DNA from: Aldrovandia affinis
Lineage: Eukaryota > Chordata > Actinopteri > Notacanthiformes > Halosauridae
Direction: 5' to 3'
Assembly (NCBI GenBank): GCA_029706075.1
Contig: JAINUG010000177.1
Coordinates: forward strand, 1,306,001-1,370,000
Length of the DNA: 64,000 nucleotides
Positions 38,249-48,971 of this stretch are shown piece by piece (positions within the stretch are counted from its first letter, which is position 1; each line of letters opens with the position of its first letter). The position numbers and the translations under genes are program-made. The notes below the pieces were generated by a model, which ran no database searches, was not told the DNA's origin, and worked only from the letters and a program-made list of their open reading frames with translations.

Positions 38249-38575
38249 CATACATTTACATTTGACATTTTAAGCATTTAGCAGACGCTCTTATCCAGAG
38301 CGACTTACAAGATGTGCATAAATACATGGTAGGAATAATCATAGTTTGCGCAAGAGATCAGTGCAGTAATACAGCGATAGACATCATTGCAGGCAGCTGC
38401 GTACCATACCTGTAACACTGGGAAGGAAAGGTTAGTAATTATTATTATTTTTTTTTTTATTAAATGGAGTAAGCAGGGGTATATAGTGTTGAGCAAGTAG
38501 GCAGTGGTGATGACAATTAGCTAGATGTACAGAGTTCAGTGGAGGTAGTGGAGTCTGAAAAGGTGGGTTTTGAGT
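38249..38575 (-). mobile_element. UnaL2-type LINE 3' end fragment
   Basis: The minus strand ends TTGTAAGTCGCTCTGGATAA, GAGCGTCTGCTAAATGC, then AATGTCAAATGTAAATGTAT. The hairpin CGCTCT-GGATA-AGAGCG is perfect. The upstream part (CAGGTATGGTACGCAGCTGC, CCATGTATTTATGCACAT) matches 19855-19994. The far portion, about 38550-38575, reads AAAACCCACCTTTTCAGACT on the minus strand, text common in fish LINE 3' regions. No reverse transcriptase coding sequence is present. Confidence 0.8.
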
Positions 38576-39421
38576 ATACTGAAAACCGAATATTGATGGA
38601 TACACTGTGGATGTAAAAAGATACGACGAACACAGAGTGGAAGTGGCAGCGTAACAAAATGCATCTCCCCACCTCGCCCTTTTACCAGGCTGCTTGTGTT
38701 CACGTCAGGCCACGTCTCCCCTCCTCTTGGCTCGATATTACACGGTAAAATATCAAAAAAAGGAAACTGGTACGCGTCCGTAAACATATTCAATTCAGGT
38801 ACATTTTTACATAAAACTCTTCCAGCGCTTGCATTTAATCATCTTCGTGAGAGCCTACTTGTATCTCAGCCAGACTGTAACCACTGCGAGAGGTCTGCCT
38901 CCGAATGTCACATTAACTTTGGGGGGAAATGAACGAAGCCGCAGCCACACTGCGGTGGATTTGTGAATATGCTCTTTTGCCTTGCCTGTCAAATTTACAT
39001 TTTTTCCCCGTTCAAAAACAAAGTCCTCGAGGGCTGCCTTCAAGTCCCTTTCGAGTTTCCTGTCAACGAGCGACTGAATTATGACTGGAACACAGGTGAG
39101 CTGAATTCCTGTCCAAATAATGACAATTAAGCGTTCGCAGCGACGGCAGAATGAAAGGCAGCAGCCCCCTCAGCCCCTGTGACTCCAGAAACAAATCCCT
39201 GAGACAGATGATGTACCGGCAGACGTATTATCCAAAACCAGACTGCAGAACTGCACTGCAGAACCAGGAGCACCGAGTCAGAAATGCAGGATAACGAGAG
39301 ACTGCGTCCGTCCTGTTCGACAACCGTCCAACCGTGTCATGAGGCCGTCCCTGCTGATAGATGCCGTTTATAAGACGTTAAGCAATCCCACAGGCCCTGG
39401 CAGATGTGTACACCTACAGTT

Positions 39422-39423
<2 letters not shown>
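38576..39423. other. unique non-coding sequence
   Basis: Nothing recognised. Confidence 0.4.
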
Positions 39424-39457
<34 letters not shown>

Positions 39458-39678
39458 TGTGTGTATGTGTCTGAGTGTGTATGTGTGTGTGAGAGTGTGT
39501 GTGTGTGTCTGAGTGAGTATGTGTATGTCTGAGTGAATGTGTGTGTGGTGTATGTGTGTGTGGTGTGTGAGATGTGTGTGTGTGTGTGTGTCTGAGTGAA
39601 TGTGTGTGTGTGTGTGTGTGTGTGTCTGAGTGAATGTGTGTATGTGTCTGAGTGTGTATGTGTGTGTGAGAGTGTGTT
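39424..39678. repeat. TG microsatellite with TCTGAGTG islands
   Basis: GT tracts separated by GTATGTGTCTGAGTGTG and GTGTCTGAGTGAATGTG islands. The unit GTGTATGTGTCTGAGTGTGT, ATGTGTGTGTGAGAGTGTG occurs at both ends of the block (39461 and 39638), a sign of segmental duplication inside the array. Confidence 0.95.
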
Positions 39679-39832
39679 ATCATTTCTCACATTCAACTCA
39701 CGTTTCCACGTGTCCCATATGCAGATGATATCACATCTGAAGCATTTGTCAGCTTTTATAAAGTGCTCACTGGCTTGATATAATCAGTAATGATGCGTTG
39801 TTTATTGTCTGAGCTCTGAAATGATGTATATA

Positions 39833-40835
39833 CAGGGGGTGGACAAAATAATACAAACAGCAAAAGAAAATGACTCATTTTGAAGCAACTAAATCGCTAT
39901 TTAAAAGGAATCTACACATGTGTTTCACATTAATGTCAATACGAATTAACAAAATAAAGACTGGTCTGTTTAAAAAGAGCACTTTAATATGCGAGTTTCT
40001 AAAGCAACATGAGAGATTTTGACATTTTTTAGATCAAATATTTGGTGCCCGAATTGCAGGTGCGTCGTTTTAATGTGATTTAAACCGATTTAATTTGTCA
40101 AGGGAAACAGTGTCGAAAATCATGACAGGATATGCCAACCAGGGAAAAACTGCATCAGGAAAGGGGAACGGTGGTCACAACTTGAAGCTTACTGACAGGG
40201 ATTGACAGACACTTAACAGGATAGTTCAATCGAAAAACAACGGCCTCAAAAATGACCACAGAGCTGAAACTGTCTCAACAAAAAGTGTATGTCGTGAGCT
40301 TCACAAAGCTGATAATTATGGCAGGGTTGCCATTCAGAAACCGCTTGTAACCAAGGCCAATGTGCAACAAGGTATAACCTGGTGTAAGGACCACAACACC
40401 TGGACTTCTGAGCTCTGTAAGAAAGTAATAAGGTCTAAGCAGTCTTTTACTATATTAAAAAAAAAACTAAATCTGGACAGTTTTACATTTGTAGAAAGCC
40501 AAAGGAAACCTTCAACCCACATTGCCTGTTCCCAACTCTTAAACATGGTGGTGGATCTGTTATGCTATGGGCAGCCATTTTGTGGGAGTCACTGGGTCCA
40601 ATTATTACTATGCATGGTAGAATAACAGGAAAAAAGATTACGAAGCCATATCAGGTGACCAGGTGCACCTATGGTGCAAACATGGTTTCCTCAAGATGTT
40701 CCCATATTCCAAGATGATAATGCCCCCATACACACTGCTAAATGGATTCATGAACACACAGGATAAAGTCAAACACCTTCCATGGCCCCCCTAATCACAA
40801 GATCTAAACATCATTGAAACTTTATCAGTAGTTTT
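39833..40835 (+). mobile_element. Tc1-like transposon, 3' end missing
   Basis: After a TA dinucleotide the element starts CAGGGGGTGGACAAAATAAT, a terminal form known from Tc1-like elements of fish. About 290 bp of leader precede the transposase pseudogene. No matching inverted repeat is visible after the coding remnant; the sequence becomes unrelated by about 40930. It is therefore truncated on the right. Confidence 0.85.
40122..40835 (+). pseudogene. Tc1 transposase, inactivated
   Basis: A degenerate Tc1/mariner transposase, the enzyme that cuts the element out and inserts it at TA. Visible in order: an N-terminal remnant (MTGYANQGKTASGKGNGG), STKSVCRELHKADNYGRVA of the second helix-turn-helix, WCKDHNTWTSELCKKVIRSK, DDNAPIHTAKW at about 40713-40748, and DLNIIE ending at 40817. 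The first catalytic motif, normally WSDES, reads RSKQS at 40431-40445, so the first aspartate is lost. Stops occur early (TGA near 40204) and before the last motif, and frames shift between blocks. About 240 residues of the usual 340 can be aligned by eye. Confidence 0.88.
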
Positions 40836-41653
40836 GAATGTAGAGTGCAGTGTAGATTTCCACTGCCTTCATCTCTCAAAGAAGGCTTTCCTTCTTGAAG
40901 AATGGCCAAAGCCCCAATGGAAACAGTTCAACTTGTGTATACACACACGCACGTATATAAACGGGTCTGCTGAGACCTCCCTCAGTCAGAGAGGAGGACC
41001 TGACCTGTGGGATCGTGAATCTCGGCTCAAACCCGACTCCAGGCTCTGGGCCGTACGCCCCCATCCATCTCCTCTGCATTAATGTCACAGCCTCGGCCGT
41101 TAAACAGGGCGATAACACGCACACTGGGCTCCCAAGTTAATTACGGCAGCCCCTTCTTCCATTTGTTAAGTTGACCTGTATTGGGGCAGGAGTGATGGAA
41201 GATACGCCCACCCCCCCCGCGCCCCCACTCCCTCACTCATGGGTCATGTCCCTCAGGCCGGGGGGAGGGGTCGGGGAGCAGGGAGGCCGTGGCAAGAGAG
41301 ATGTGACATTTCACATTTCGGGCAGGCCACACTCTCCCCGGAATAGGTCAGGGGAATCCTGCCATGGACATGACAGATGCTGTCATGTACTGGCCCTCTG
41401 CCACTCGCTCTCTTTAATTGGCCCCCTCCTTTGGCCCCTCCCCTCCCACCAGCAGCAGAATTCTCATAATCGTTTCTGTCTCATCTCGCACAGATCTCTG
41501 GAGCTCCCGTCAAAGAGACCTTACCGCTCTGTACACCAGCTGCACATTTTAATGCTGCTCTTAACGGGAGGGGACTGCTGATTTTATTGGTTGATAACCC
41601 GATTGTCGTCCCGTGAGCCCCAGGTGTCGAGCTTGCTTGGAATACGTGGAATG
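40836..41653. other. unique non-coding sequence
   Basis: No gene recognised; C-rich patch at 41210-41235. Confidence 0.4.
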
Positions 41654-41655
41654 TA

Positions 41656-41961
41656 CAGGTGACTGCCAAAATAAAGGAAACACTTGAGTAAACGAAGGGT
41701 TCTGGTGGCTCCTGTTATGGTGTGGGTTGCATGTTTCTGGCATGGTTTAGGTCCACTCAACCCCTTAGAGGGCAAGGTAAACATCAATAAATTCAAAGCC
41801 ATTTATTACCATTTGATCACCTTCATCCTACGGTGAAGCAATTCTATCCTAATGGGAGCGGTCTGGTTTTCCACCACCATCGACAAAACCAACCAACAAA
41901 ACACCCGACGCCCTATTAACACACTAGATGTTGGTGCTTCCTTTATTTTGGCGGTTACCTG
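41656..41961 (+). mobile_element. complete Tc1 deletion derivative, 306 bp
   Basis: Both ends are present: CAGGTGACTGCCAAAATAAA at the left and, complemented, CAGGTAACCGCCAAAATAAA at the right. They form about 28-bp inverted repeats with few mismatches, flanked by TA on each side (41654-41655, 41962-41963). The interior encodes a worn plus-strand piece of transposase (VGCMFLAWF, then frameshifts to GAVWFSTTIDKTN). The piece lies between the second and third catalytic regions. It is non-autonomous and needs a transposase supplied elsewhere to move. Confidence 0.92.
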
Positions 41962-42050
41962 TATACATACATGTAATTTTACCTGCATCCCTAGAGGTTT
42001 ACTCTGCCCACAGAGCGTCAGTGCCATGGCTGTGTTTTTAGATGAACACA

Positions 42051-42115
42051 TACAAGAGCACATAATGACAAAAACAGGCCGTTCGGACCATCTAGACTCG
42101 TCATAACCCATCACT
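42051..42115 (-). mobile_element. 3' tail of a dispersed fish repeat
   Basis: The minus strand reads ATGACGAGTCTAGATGGTCC, GAACGGCCTGTTTTTGTCAT, TATGTGCTCTTGTATG. This is a diverged copy of 12790-12864 (CTAGATGGGCTGAATGGCCC, GTTCTCGTCATTATG). Confidence 0.6.
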
Positions 42116-44334
42116 GCGCGTCACATCCCAAACATTAGTCACGGCTGGCAGATGAAGTCAGCGGAAAAGCACTGACGACGCGATGCCTAAGCCCCTACGC
42201 AAGTACGGCGCGGTTTGAATGCACGACGTGTGTCGGCGTGCGAGAAAACGGAACGAGAAACAAAAAACGACGAGCTCACGAAGGTCAATGCATCACGCCT
42301 GACGTTAGCGCGAGCTCTACACAACAGCTAATCGAACGGAAAGATGATGCAGCGGAGGGAAAACAAAAAACACAAAAGAAAAAGAAAACTGTCAAGGTGA
42401 CGGCGGCGGAGTGGCGCTATTGTAAAGAGCTGGCCTTGAGCGAGGGTGCTGGTTGGGCCTTTTTTTCCGTTCCAAGTAATGGAAAAATACAGAGTTCTGG
42501 GGAGAAAAAAAAAAGTACCATTTGGAATATGCATTCAATGTGACAAAGCTGTATAACGGGCCAATGCGCTATACGTGCCTCCTCATTCGATGAAGGATTC
42601 TTCTCATATGTATTTATTGCTGACTCCATTCCCTCCACTGCGCTGCACTGGCCTACGCTTACCTGGGTGACACACGGAGGCAGTTTTTTTCTCTAATCTT
42701 GCAATAGTGCAGCTTCTACTCTTCTCATTCCTGGGAGGTCTCGCACGCCACTTGAGAAGCTACTAAACTGGGCCCTGCGGAGGTCACCCTCACGACCTTG
42801 TCACCCTCACGCGCCATTTCTTTCCCTGTCTTTCTTTGGAGCTTCACTGCCGGTGACACGTTTGATAAATTCGGCTTCCCCCTCCGCTCCTCCTCCCTTC
42901 ACGGTGTGGATCGGGGGGGGCGAGATGTCAGCCGCCGAGAGCGGGGAGGAGGGGAGCGCTGTTTACAGAGTCCGTCCGTTCCGCGAGACAAATGGAAGGT
43001 GAAGGTGCGCACCTTGGCAACCGGCCAGGATCCCCTGGTGACTCGACAGTTTTCCTTGGCGAATCCTCACAGCCACTTAAGGGCTGACACCGCGTAGATT
43101 CACAGAGCGTCTTCTGAGGCACCCGGTGCTACTCTCCTGCTTCTGGAAAAAAACTAAAACAGCCAATAAAACTACACGGACGTCCCTCAGTGGGCTTATT
43201 CAGAATTTCTCTGACCCTTGTGGTCACCAACCATAGCGGTGGGATTTTGGAGGAGGATTTTGCGGCCTGGGCGATGTTCTCTGTTAGCTGCAGCCGGCGG
43301 GGGCCGGGGAGAGGGGTGGAAGGGGACGCTCTCTGGACAGGGTTGTTCAGGATTCGAACCCCAGGTAACACAGCGCGGCCGCTGAACTTATGAGTAGCAC
43401 GCTTTCTGAGTTTCTCTAGCGCACACCACAAACGGCAACAACAAAAAAAAATCAAGCGAGCCGGCTTGTCGGTTGGGCGAAATCATCAGCGGCGTGAAGA
43501 AGAGATGTCGTTTCCACAAAGCGGGAGCAAACCCTCGCGGGCGAAATTAAGTGACTCGGTCGTTTGTTTGTGCCCTGACATTTGTGTGAGCCGTTAAACA
43601 CATCTGAGCGCCATCTCGTCTCGAGCAGCTCTTAACAAGGTGCCGAAAGAGCACGGCGCTGAGAGGCCACGCTCCGTTGGCCGACGACGCCCTTTTAAAT
43701 GTCACGGGGGGGCAAACCTGAGGGACGCGAGGGTCACCGCGAATTGGTGGGGAGGATCATTTGAGACCACAGCCCATATTTCAGTGTCCGGAAAGATCTC
43801 GATCATACGCGGAGGGTAATCGGACAAAACAATGTGAGCTCTCCGAGCGCGTGTCGCTGAACTCTTCTCGACCCCAAGCGTGGCATTCGTGTAATGAAAT
43901 TTTAGAAAATACATTCTAGCTTGGGGGAGGGTTGGCGAGAACCAAGTAAATCATTAAAATCTTCATTACCACACCCCCCCCCCCTCCCCGTCTCATTCCA
44001 CGTCACACTGGAGCACACATTACGAGGAAGATATACGCCCTCAATAATCGAACGGTTACTGCTGTAAACCAAACGGAGATAACAACACCCGAATGCAGCT
44101 GGCAAGAAAGAATGAAAAAACCCATAAAGTGGCCATTTTATTAATAGTGTCACATTAGAGCAGAAGTCTCTTTTTCCAAAGGCCATTTTTATACATTGTA
44201 TATATTTAAACATTTTTATACCCGCATTTTATACAAAAAAATCAATGAAGAAGGGTAATTGAACAGGTTGAGCGTGAGGCTCTGAATGTGGAATATTTCA
44301 CCACCCACAGCGATGCAGAGACCCAGGGGAGCAG

Positions 44335-44336
<2 letters not shown>
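42116..44336. other. unique sequence, CpG-rich in parts
   Basis: About 2.2 kb without a recognised gene. CpG density is raised at 42110-42350 and 43490-43900 although overall GC is moderate. Short C-runs at about 43973-43985. No promoter or exon can be supported. Confidence 0.35.

Positions 44337-44391
<55 letters not shown>
44337..44391. repeat. CA microsatellite
   Basis: About 27 CA units, uninterrupted. Confidence 0.96.
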
Positions 44392-44394
<3 letters not shown>

Positions 44395-45228
44395 GCGCCG
44401 TCCTGGCGCTCGCCATGGAAACGCCACATCTGCTCCTCCTTTGGGAACGATGACATCACCTGTTACAGTGATCAGTCGGCTGCTGTCTGTGCGGCGCTGG
44501 GTTTTCCGTACCGAGTCCTGAACTCGGCCATATTTCACACGCGCAGAAACAACGGAGCCGTCGCTTCGTTTACCTTCGCGAGCCGGTTTCCCGAGTCCCA
44601 AAATGACGGCAGCGCAAGGACGACACGATCATCTCTTTATTTCCCCGTTTGTTTTGACCTAAAACCTCAGATAACGAGAGGCGGTTATACGCAGAGCGAG
44701 GGTTTTGAAACATAATTTCTATGTATTTTTCTGCTCCTTTCTTTGATAATTGAGCTCTTAAAACTATTTAAAAAATCTATTATGAACAATATGAACATAT
44801 TGGCAAATTAAATGCAAGACAAGATGAACCAAACGAAAGAAAGCAATACTGATTCTGTTTTTTGTTGCTGTTCATCTGAAGAACGTTCATATGTGAAAAA
44901 TCTGCTTCCCACAGATAACTTGGCAGTGCAATCACTAAACGCAGAGTTAAATTGAGGCAAATCATACAAATAATTATAAACAACCCAAATAATCCTGTCA
45001 AAATTAAATTATTATCCTGGTTTACAAACAGGGTTTATCTGAAGCATATTAAATGGCATTAGTTTGAAAACACAACCACCCAAGGACATGGGAAATGGCA
45101 GTGAATCAATTTATTTTTTGATGCGTGGGCTTAAATTGAAATGAACATATGAGGGAAAAAAACTGGAATAAACCTGACACTCAAATCTCAATTAGCCTTA
45201 AAACAACCATCATGCCTCCTTCTCTCTC
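44392..45228. other. unique non-coding sequence
   Basis: Nothing recognised; AT-rich from 44700. Confidence 0.4.
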
Positions 45229-45600
45229 AGGCAGAAACACAGTCACTGCTACAGTAAAACTCTCTCCCTCATTCTCATTCTCTCTCTGCCTGTTTGTCCG
45301 TCTCTCGTCATCTCTTAGAGAGGTGCAAAGTCAGTGCTACAATTACAACTGTACCTAATTCCCTTTCTCTCCCCCCCCCCTCCCTCTCTCTCTCAGACAG
45401 GTACAGTCAGTGCTACAATGCAACTCTCTCCCTCATTCTCTTGCCCTCTCTCTTCCTTGCGCTCCCTCTTTCTCCCTCCGAGACAGGTACAGTCAGTGGT
45501 ACAATGCAGCACTCTTTCTCTCATTCTCTCGCTTTCTCCCTCTCTCTGTCTCTCTCTGTCCCGCTCTGAGACAGGTACACAGTCAGCCCTAAAATGCAGA
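45229..45600 (+). repeat. minisatellite, unit ~85-90 bp
   Basis: A unit of ACAGTCAGTGCTACAATGCA then ACTCTCTCCCTCATTCTC and further CT text, closing with GAGACAGGT, occurs about five times (starts near 45238, 45327, 45398, 45487, 45570). The CT part varies between units, the CAGTCAGTGCTACA part is kept. Confidence 0.9.
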
Positions 45601-45924
45601 TACTCTCCTCTTGTTAGCTGACGGCGCAGAGCGGGCCGGAGGGTGGGGAGCGTGGCATTAGCGCTGAGAGACAGAGGCAGGCACAGACTGGTGGTGTCCT
45701 GGCACGCAGGGTGGTTCAGTGCTCCATAAATCAAACGGCAAAAAAACCCAGGCAGTCAGAGACGGCAATTAGAGGACGCTTGCACAGGCTGCAGCGGAAG
45801 GCAGGATTGTAACGCTCTCTCTTGTTTTTGGCCCAATCGTGAGTCATTAGGCCAAGTGTGTGGATGACACCTCAAAAACAACAAGAACCAGCACGATCGC
45901 AGGCGGGGGTTATTGCAGAGGAAT
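45601..45924. other. unique non-coding sequence
   Basis: Nothing recognised. Confidence 0.4.
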
Positions 45925-45932
45925 AATCATCG

Positions 45933-46054
45933 CAGGGGCGTAACCACACATTAAATACCTGAGGGGTGTAATGAAAGGCAATGTTTTATATCTACAAATT
46001 ATTGGGGGCGAGACAGATGTGACTGCTTTGAATATTGCACTCGTTACGCCTATG
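45933..46054. mobile_element. hAT-like MITE, 122 bp
   Basis: The left end reads CAGGGGCGTAACCAC and the complement of the right end CATAGGCGTAACGAG, a worn inverted repeat typical of hAT MITEs. Flanking 8-bp sequences AATCATCG (45925-45932) and AATTATAG (46055-46062) agree at six of eight positions, consistent with an aged hAT target duplication. No coding. Confidence 0.65.
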
Positions 46055-46532
46055 AATTATAGCTAGGCTAGAAAAGTTTTTTCTTTTAAATAACTTTTTT
46101 CCTGCGTTCATAAAAAATCTGCTTAATGTAAAAGATTAAAGGATTAAACGTTTTGACACACGGATTTCATCAGGTGAAAGGGTGCTACATGGCGCCTTTA
46201 CTCTAAAAGAAATGTCAGCGCAGGTGTACGTGTTCATTAGAGAGACTGCCAATCAGACCTCCTCTTTTCACAAAGTCGGTTAAGGAGTACTTAACCTAAG
46301 CCAGCAAATCCGAAAAAGAATATACATTTGAGAGCACCTATCACAGTATTCATGAAATTCTGTAGCGGTGAATGTAAAACGGTTGGAACAGTAAGCTAAA
46401 CTTGAGCAATGCGGAACATCAATTCGTTACAGTAGCTAGCCGGCCCCAATGCCTATGGCGACTGTATTAAATGCCTTTCCACAACCTCGAAACGAAATAG
46501 TTTTTCGATCGTTTAAATCGATGTATTAATGT
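46055..46532. other. unique non-coding sequence
   Basis: No gene recognised. ATTAAACGTTTTGACACACGG and CATCAGGTGAAAGGGTGC near 46143-46187 resemble text in degraded fish transposons. Confidence 0.4.
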
Positions 46533-46536
46533 ATCT

Positions 46537-46570
46537 GGGTCATTCTATAATTAGGGGTACATATCATGTC
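46537..46570 (+). repeat. left terminal inverted repeat
   Basis: 34 bp, pairs with 49519-49552 with three mismatches. Begins at GGG directly after ATCT. Confidence 0.9.
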
Positions 46571-46915
46571 CATGGGTTGTATTTATCAATTTACTAAATA
46601 TTCACTTCAAGCAATGATCAATTTTATATTGGGGCACGTTTCTCTTTCATTTAATACAAAAAAGTCAACAGGTCCCATCATTTATTTAGCAGAAAATGCA
46701 CATTCTATACTGGAATTAGCTGTTTTTGTGCTGTCCGGTTTGCTAAATGTCAGGTTTTGCTCTTCAGATTAACACTAAAATACATGTTTTTGTATATCAT
46801 TTTCATAATTATTTGTTCAAAATAATCATTAAAATATGAGAAAGGTGTTTTAAAATCTATTTGGCTCATTCATGTACATTAAATCATCCACTTTGTGTGT
46901 GTCCGAGAAATCTCT

Positions 46916-47287
46916 GTCAACTGTGTTACCCATTGAAAAACCCTATAAATCAGCAATGGTTTGCTCCAAAGTCACATGTCCAACATCACGTGATGTCACT
47001 TCCTTCAGGGAGGGAATTTTGAAGACAGTGTGGTAAGTTTCTACTCCTCCTCTTCAATATTTCATCAATATTATTGTGTGCACATAGAGTAGATTAATTG
47101 ATCGTCAACTGTGTCATCAACATATTCTTGTGAACTTGCTTTAGATATTATATTTACAAATATGCAGAGAAAGTGTATAAAAACATGAGTTGATCAAGGT
47201 CATGTGGTGACAGGTCCAAGGTCTGCAGTTAGCACAAGGCCCTAAAATGGCTGAAATGTCAACTGTGTTACCTGTCAACTGTGTTAC
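46916..47287 (+). promoter_or_regulatory. left cluster of GTCAACTGTGTTAC repeats
   Basis: Exact 14-mers at 46916-46929, 47258-47271 and 47274-47287, plus a variant GTCAACTGTGTCAT at 47104-47117. The last two are 16 bp apart start to start. Repeated subterminal words in DNA transposons are usually transposase binding sites; that role is inferred here. Confidence 0.8.
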
Positions 47288-48095
47288 TTCTTATCCCAAT
47301 GTGACCGTGGTGCATTTCTTCAGTGATGGGCCGTGCACACAATACAGGCAGAAAGGCAATTTCTATCTGTTCTGTACTAAGCTGCAGCAGTGTGGGTTCC
47401 AATCAGGCACCTGGAACTTTTTTGAGGCAAGCCACGGCAAGGGTGCTCCAGATGGAGTTGGAGGCCTCCTCAAAGGACCGCTGACAGGCTTGTTAGCCAC
47501 GGGAAAGACATCCCCAACGCTGAGCTCTTCTTCAACGCACTGGTGGATGCACAGACCTCAGTAAAACTGTTCTACATCAGTGAGGATAACGTAGATGAAA
47601 CCACAAAGAACATGCCAGAGAGGCTCGGTGGTGCCATCAACCATGCGCATTCACCAAGTAGTAACAGTTACCCCGGGACAAATCAGTTACCGTGATGTGA
47701 GCTGCCTTTGCTCAACAAGACAGACCCTGGAGTGTCAGTGTTATAACACCAAAACCTTTACCTTTGAGGTTCAGGCAACAGCACCCACACAGGAGGATAA
47801 CAGTCAGAATCAGTCCGAAATTCCTTGGCAAAACTCAAACATCATCGGCCAGTGGTGTTCTCTGAAATATGATGGCGACATTTATCCTGGAATTATTCAA
47901 GAGGTGACTGAAAGTCATGTTGAAGTCAAATGTATGCACCGGATTGGGGTCAACCGCTTTTTCTGGCCACCGCGGGATGATGTCCTATCGTATTTGCATG
48001 AAGATATCATCAGAATGATTCCTCCTCCAACTTCTGTGACCTCACGTCATATGGCGATCGACAGAGACATATGGTCCAAGATCTCAGACATGTGA
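47247..48095 (+). pseudogene. transposase-like gene, C-terminal part, frameshifted
   Basis: Three collinear blocks. Block one (47310-47475) reads VVHFFSDGPCTQYR, then WNFFEASHGKGAPDGVGGLL. The D of SDG and the E of FFEA are placed as the second and third acidic residues of a DDE/RNase H-like transposase would be; this is inference. Near 47475 one base is missing and the sense continues in another frame (DRLVSHGKDIP, SVKLFYISED) until about 47625, where it returns. Block three (47628-48095) has RIHQVVTVTPGQISYRDVSC, a Cys-rich CLCSTRQTLECQCYN, and an SH3/Tudor-like WCSLKYDGDIYPGI...VEVKCMHR...FFWP segment to the stop. The first ATG lies in the 14-mer repeats and is probably not the real start. 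The N-terminal half of a transposase is missing. Confidence 0.75.
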
Positions 48096-48137
48096 ACTGT
48101 CTGAAATCAAAAGAAACACGAAAGAACAAAAGAAACA

Positions 48138-48560
48138 CAAAGATGAAATAGACTATGAGTAGGATCAGTTGGAAAGGACTGTTTTGTGAATGAGAATAAG
48201 AAACAAAAGAACAAGAAACTGGAAGATGAAATACAATATGAGTAGGATGAGTTGGAAAGGACTGTAATAGAGAGACACCACAGAGACACATCTGGACTAG
48301 AGAGACACCACAGAGACACATCTGGACTAGAGAGACACCACAGAGACACACATCTGGACTAGAGAGACACACATCTGGACTAGAGAGACACCACAGAGAC
48401 ACACATCTGGACTAGAGAAACACCACAGAGACACACATCTAGACTGTTTTGTGAATGAGAATTTTAAAAGAAAAAAAAAAAAAAGAACAAGAAACTGGAA
48501 GATGAAATAGACTATGAGTAGGATGAGTTGGAAAGGACTGTTTTTTAAATTGAGAATAAT
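48138..48560 (+). repeat. triplicated segment with internal minisatellite
   Basis: GATGAAATAGACTATGAGTA, GGATGAGTTGGAAAGGACTG occurs with small changes at about 48142, 48224 and 48501. Between the second and third copies, at 48271-48440, lies a tandem array of about six units of AGAGAGACACCACAGAGACA then CATCTGGACT (28-30 bp, one unit shortened). It follows the stop codon of the transposase-like frame, so it would be in the 3' untranslated part. Confidence 0.9.
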
Positions 48561-48919
48561 TCAGTATTAAGAGCATGTTTAAGTTGAAGATATGATGTTT
48601 GTTTTTTCCATTGTTTCATTCGAGTTAATAAGGACAGAAGGGAGGAAGGGAGTAATGGTGAAAAGGACAGATGAGATGGGAGGAGAGGAGAAAAGTAAAG
48701 GCAAAAGAAGAAAAGCTTTTCCATTTCAAAAGATTTGTTATTAAAGCATTTTAATTTTTTTCTGTTAAGAACTATGGATTAAAAATGTTTAAGTTTGCTA
48801 TGTTTGAGCTTCCATAAACATTGTGTCAACGTTTTAATGTTGTAATGTTTTTTAATCTATTCAATTGAAATTGAACTGATCAGCTTAATTGCATCTGACA
48901 CTTAAATTTGTGTCATAAA

Positions 48920-48925
48920 AATAAA
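48920..48925 (+). terminator. polyadenylation signal AATAAA
   Basis: AATAAA within ATAAAAATAAAGTTTTTATC, about 825 bp after the stop codon of the transposase-like frame. Plausible 3' end of its transcript; usage is inferred. Confidence 0.5.
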
Positions 48926-48971
48926 GTTTTTATCTTAAAGAAAGGTTTCTCTTGTTCTCCTAATGCGTCCT

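Noticed and set aside
42238..42543. Lys-rich 101-codon frame as a gene
   Set aside because: Lys-rich composition comes from A-rich sequence; no domain or conserved motif was recognised.
47101..47117. Eighth exact copy of the 14-mer
   Set aside because: It reads GTCAACTGTGTCAT, differing in the last bases, so it is counted only as a variant.
47247..47564. Intact 105-residue host gene
   Set aside because: The sense sequence continues in another frame after about 47475 and the region lies between transposon ends, so it is part of a broken transposase-like gene.
48271..48440. CRISPR-like or coding repeat
   Set aside because: Units are directly abutting with no spacers, so it is a minisatellite; the minus-strand open frames through it are compositional.
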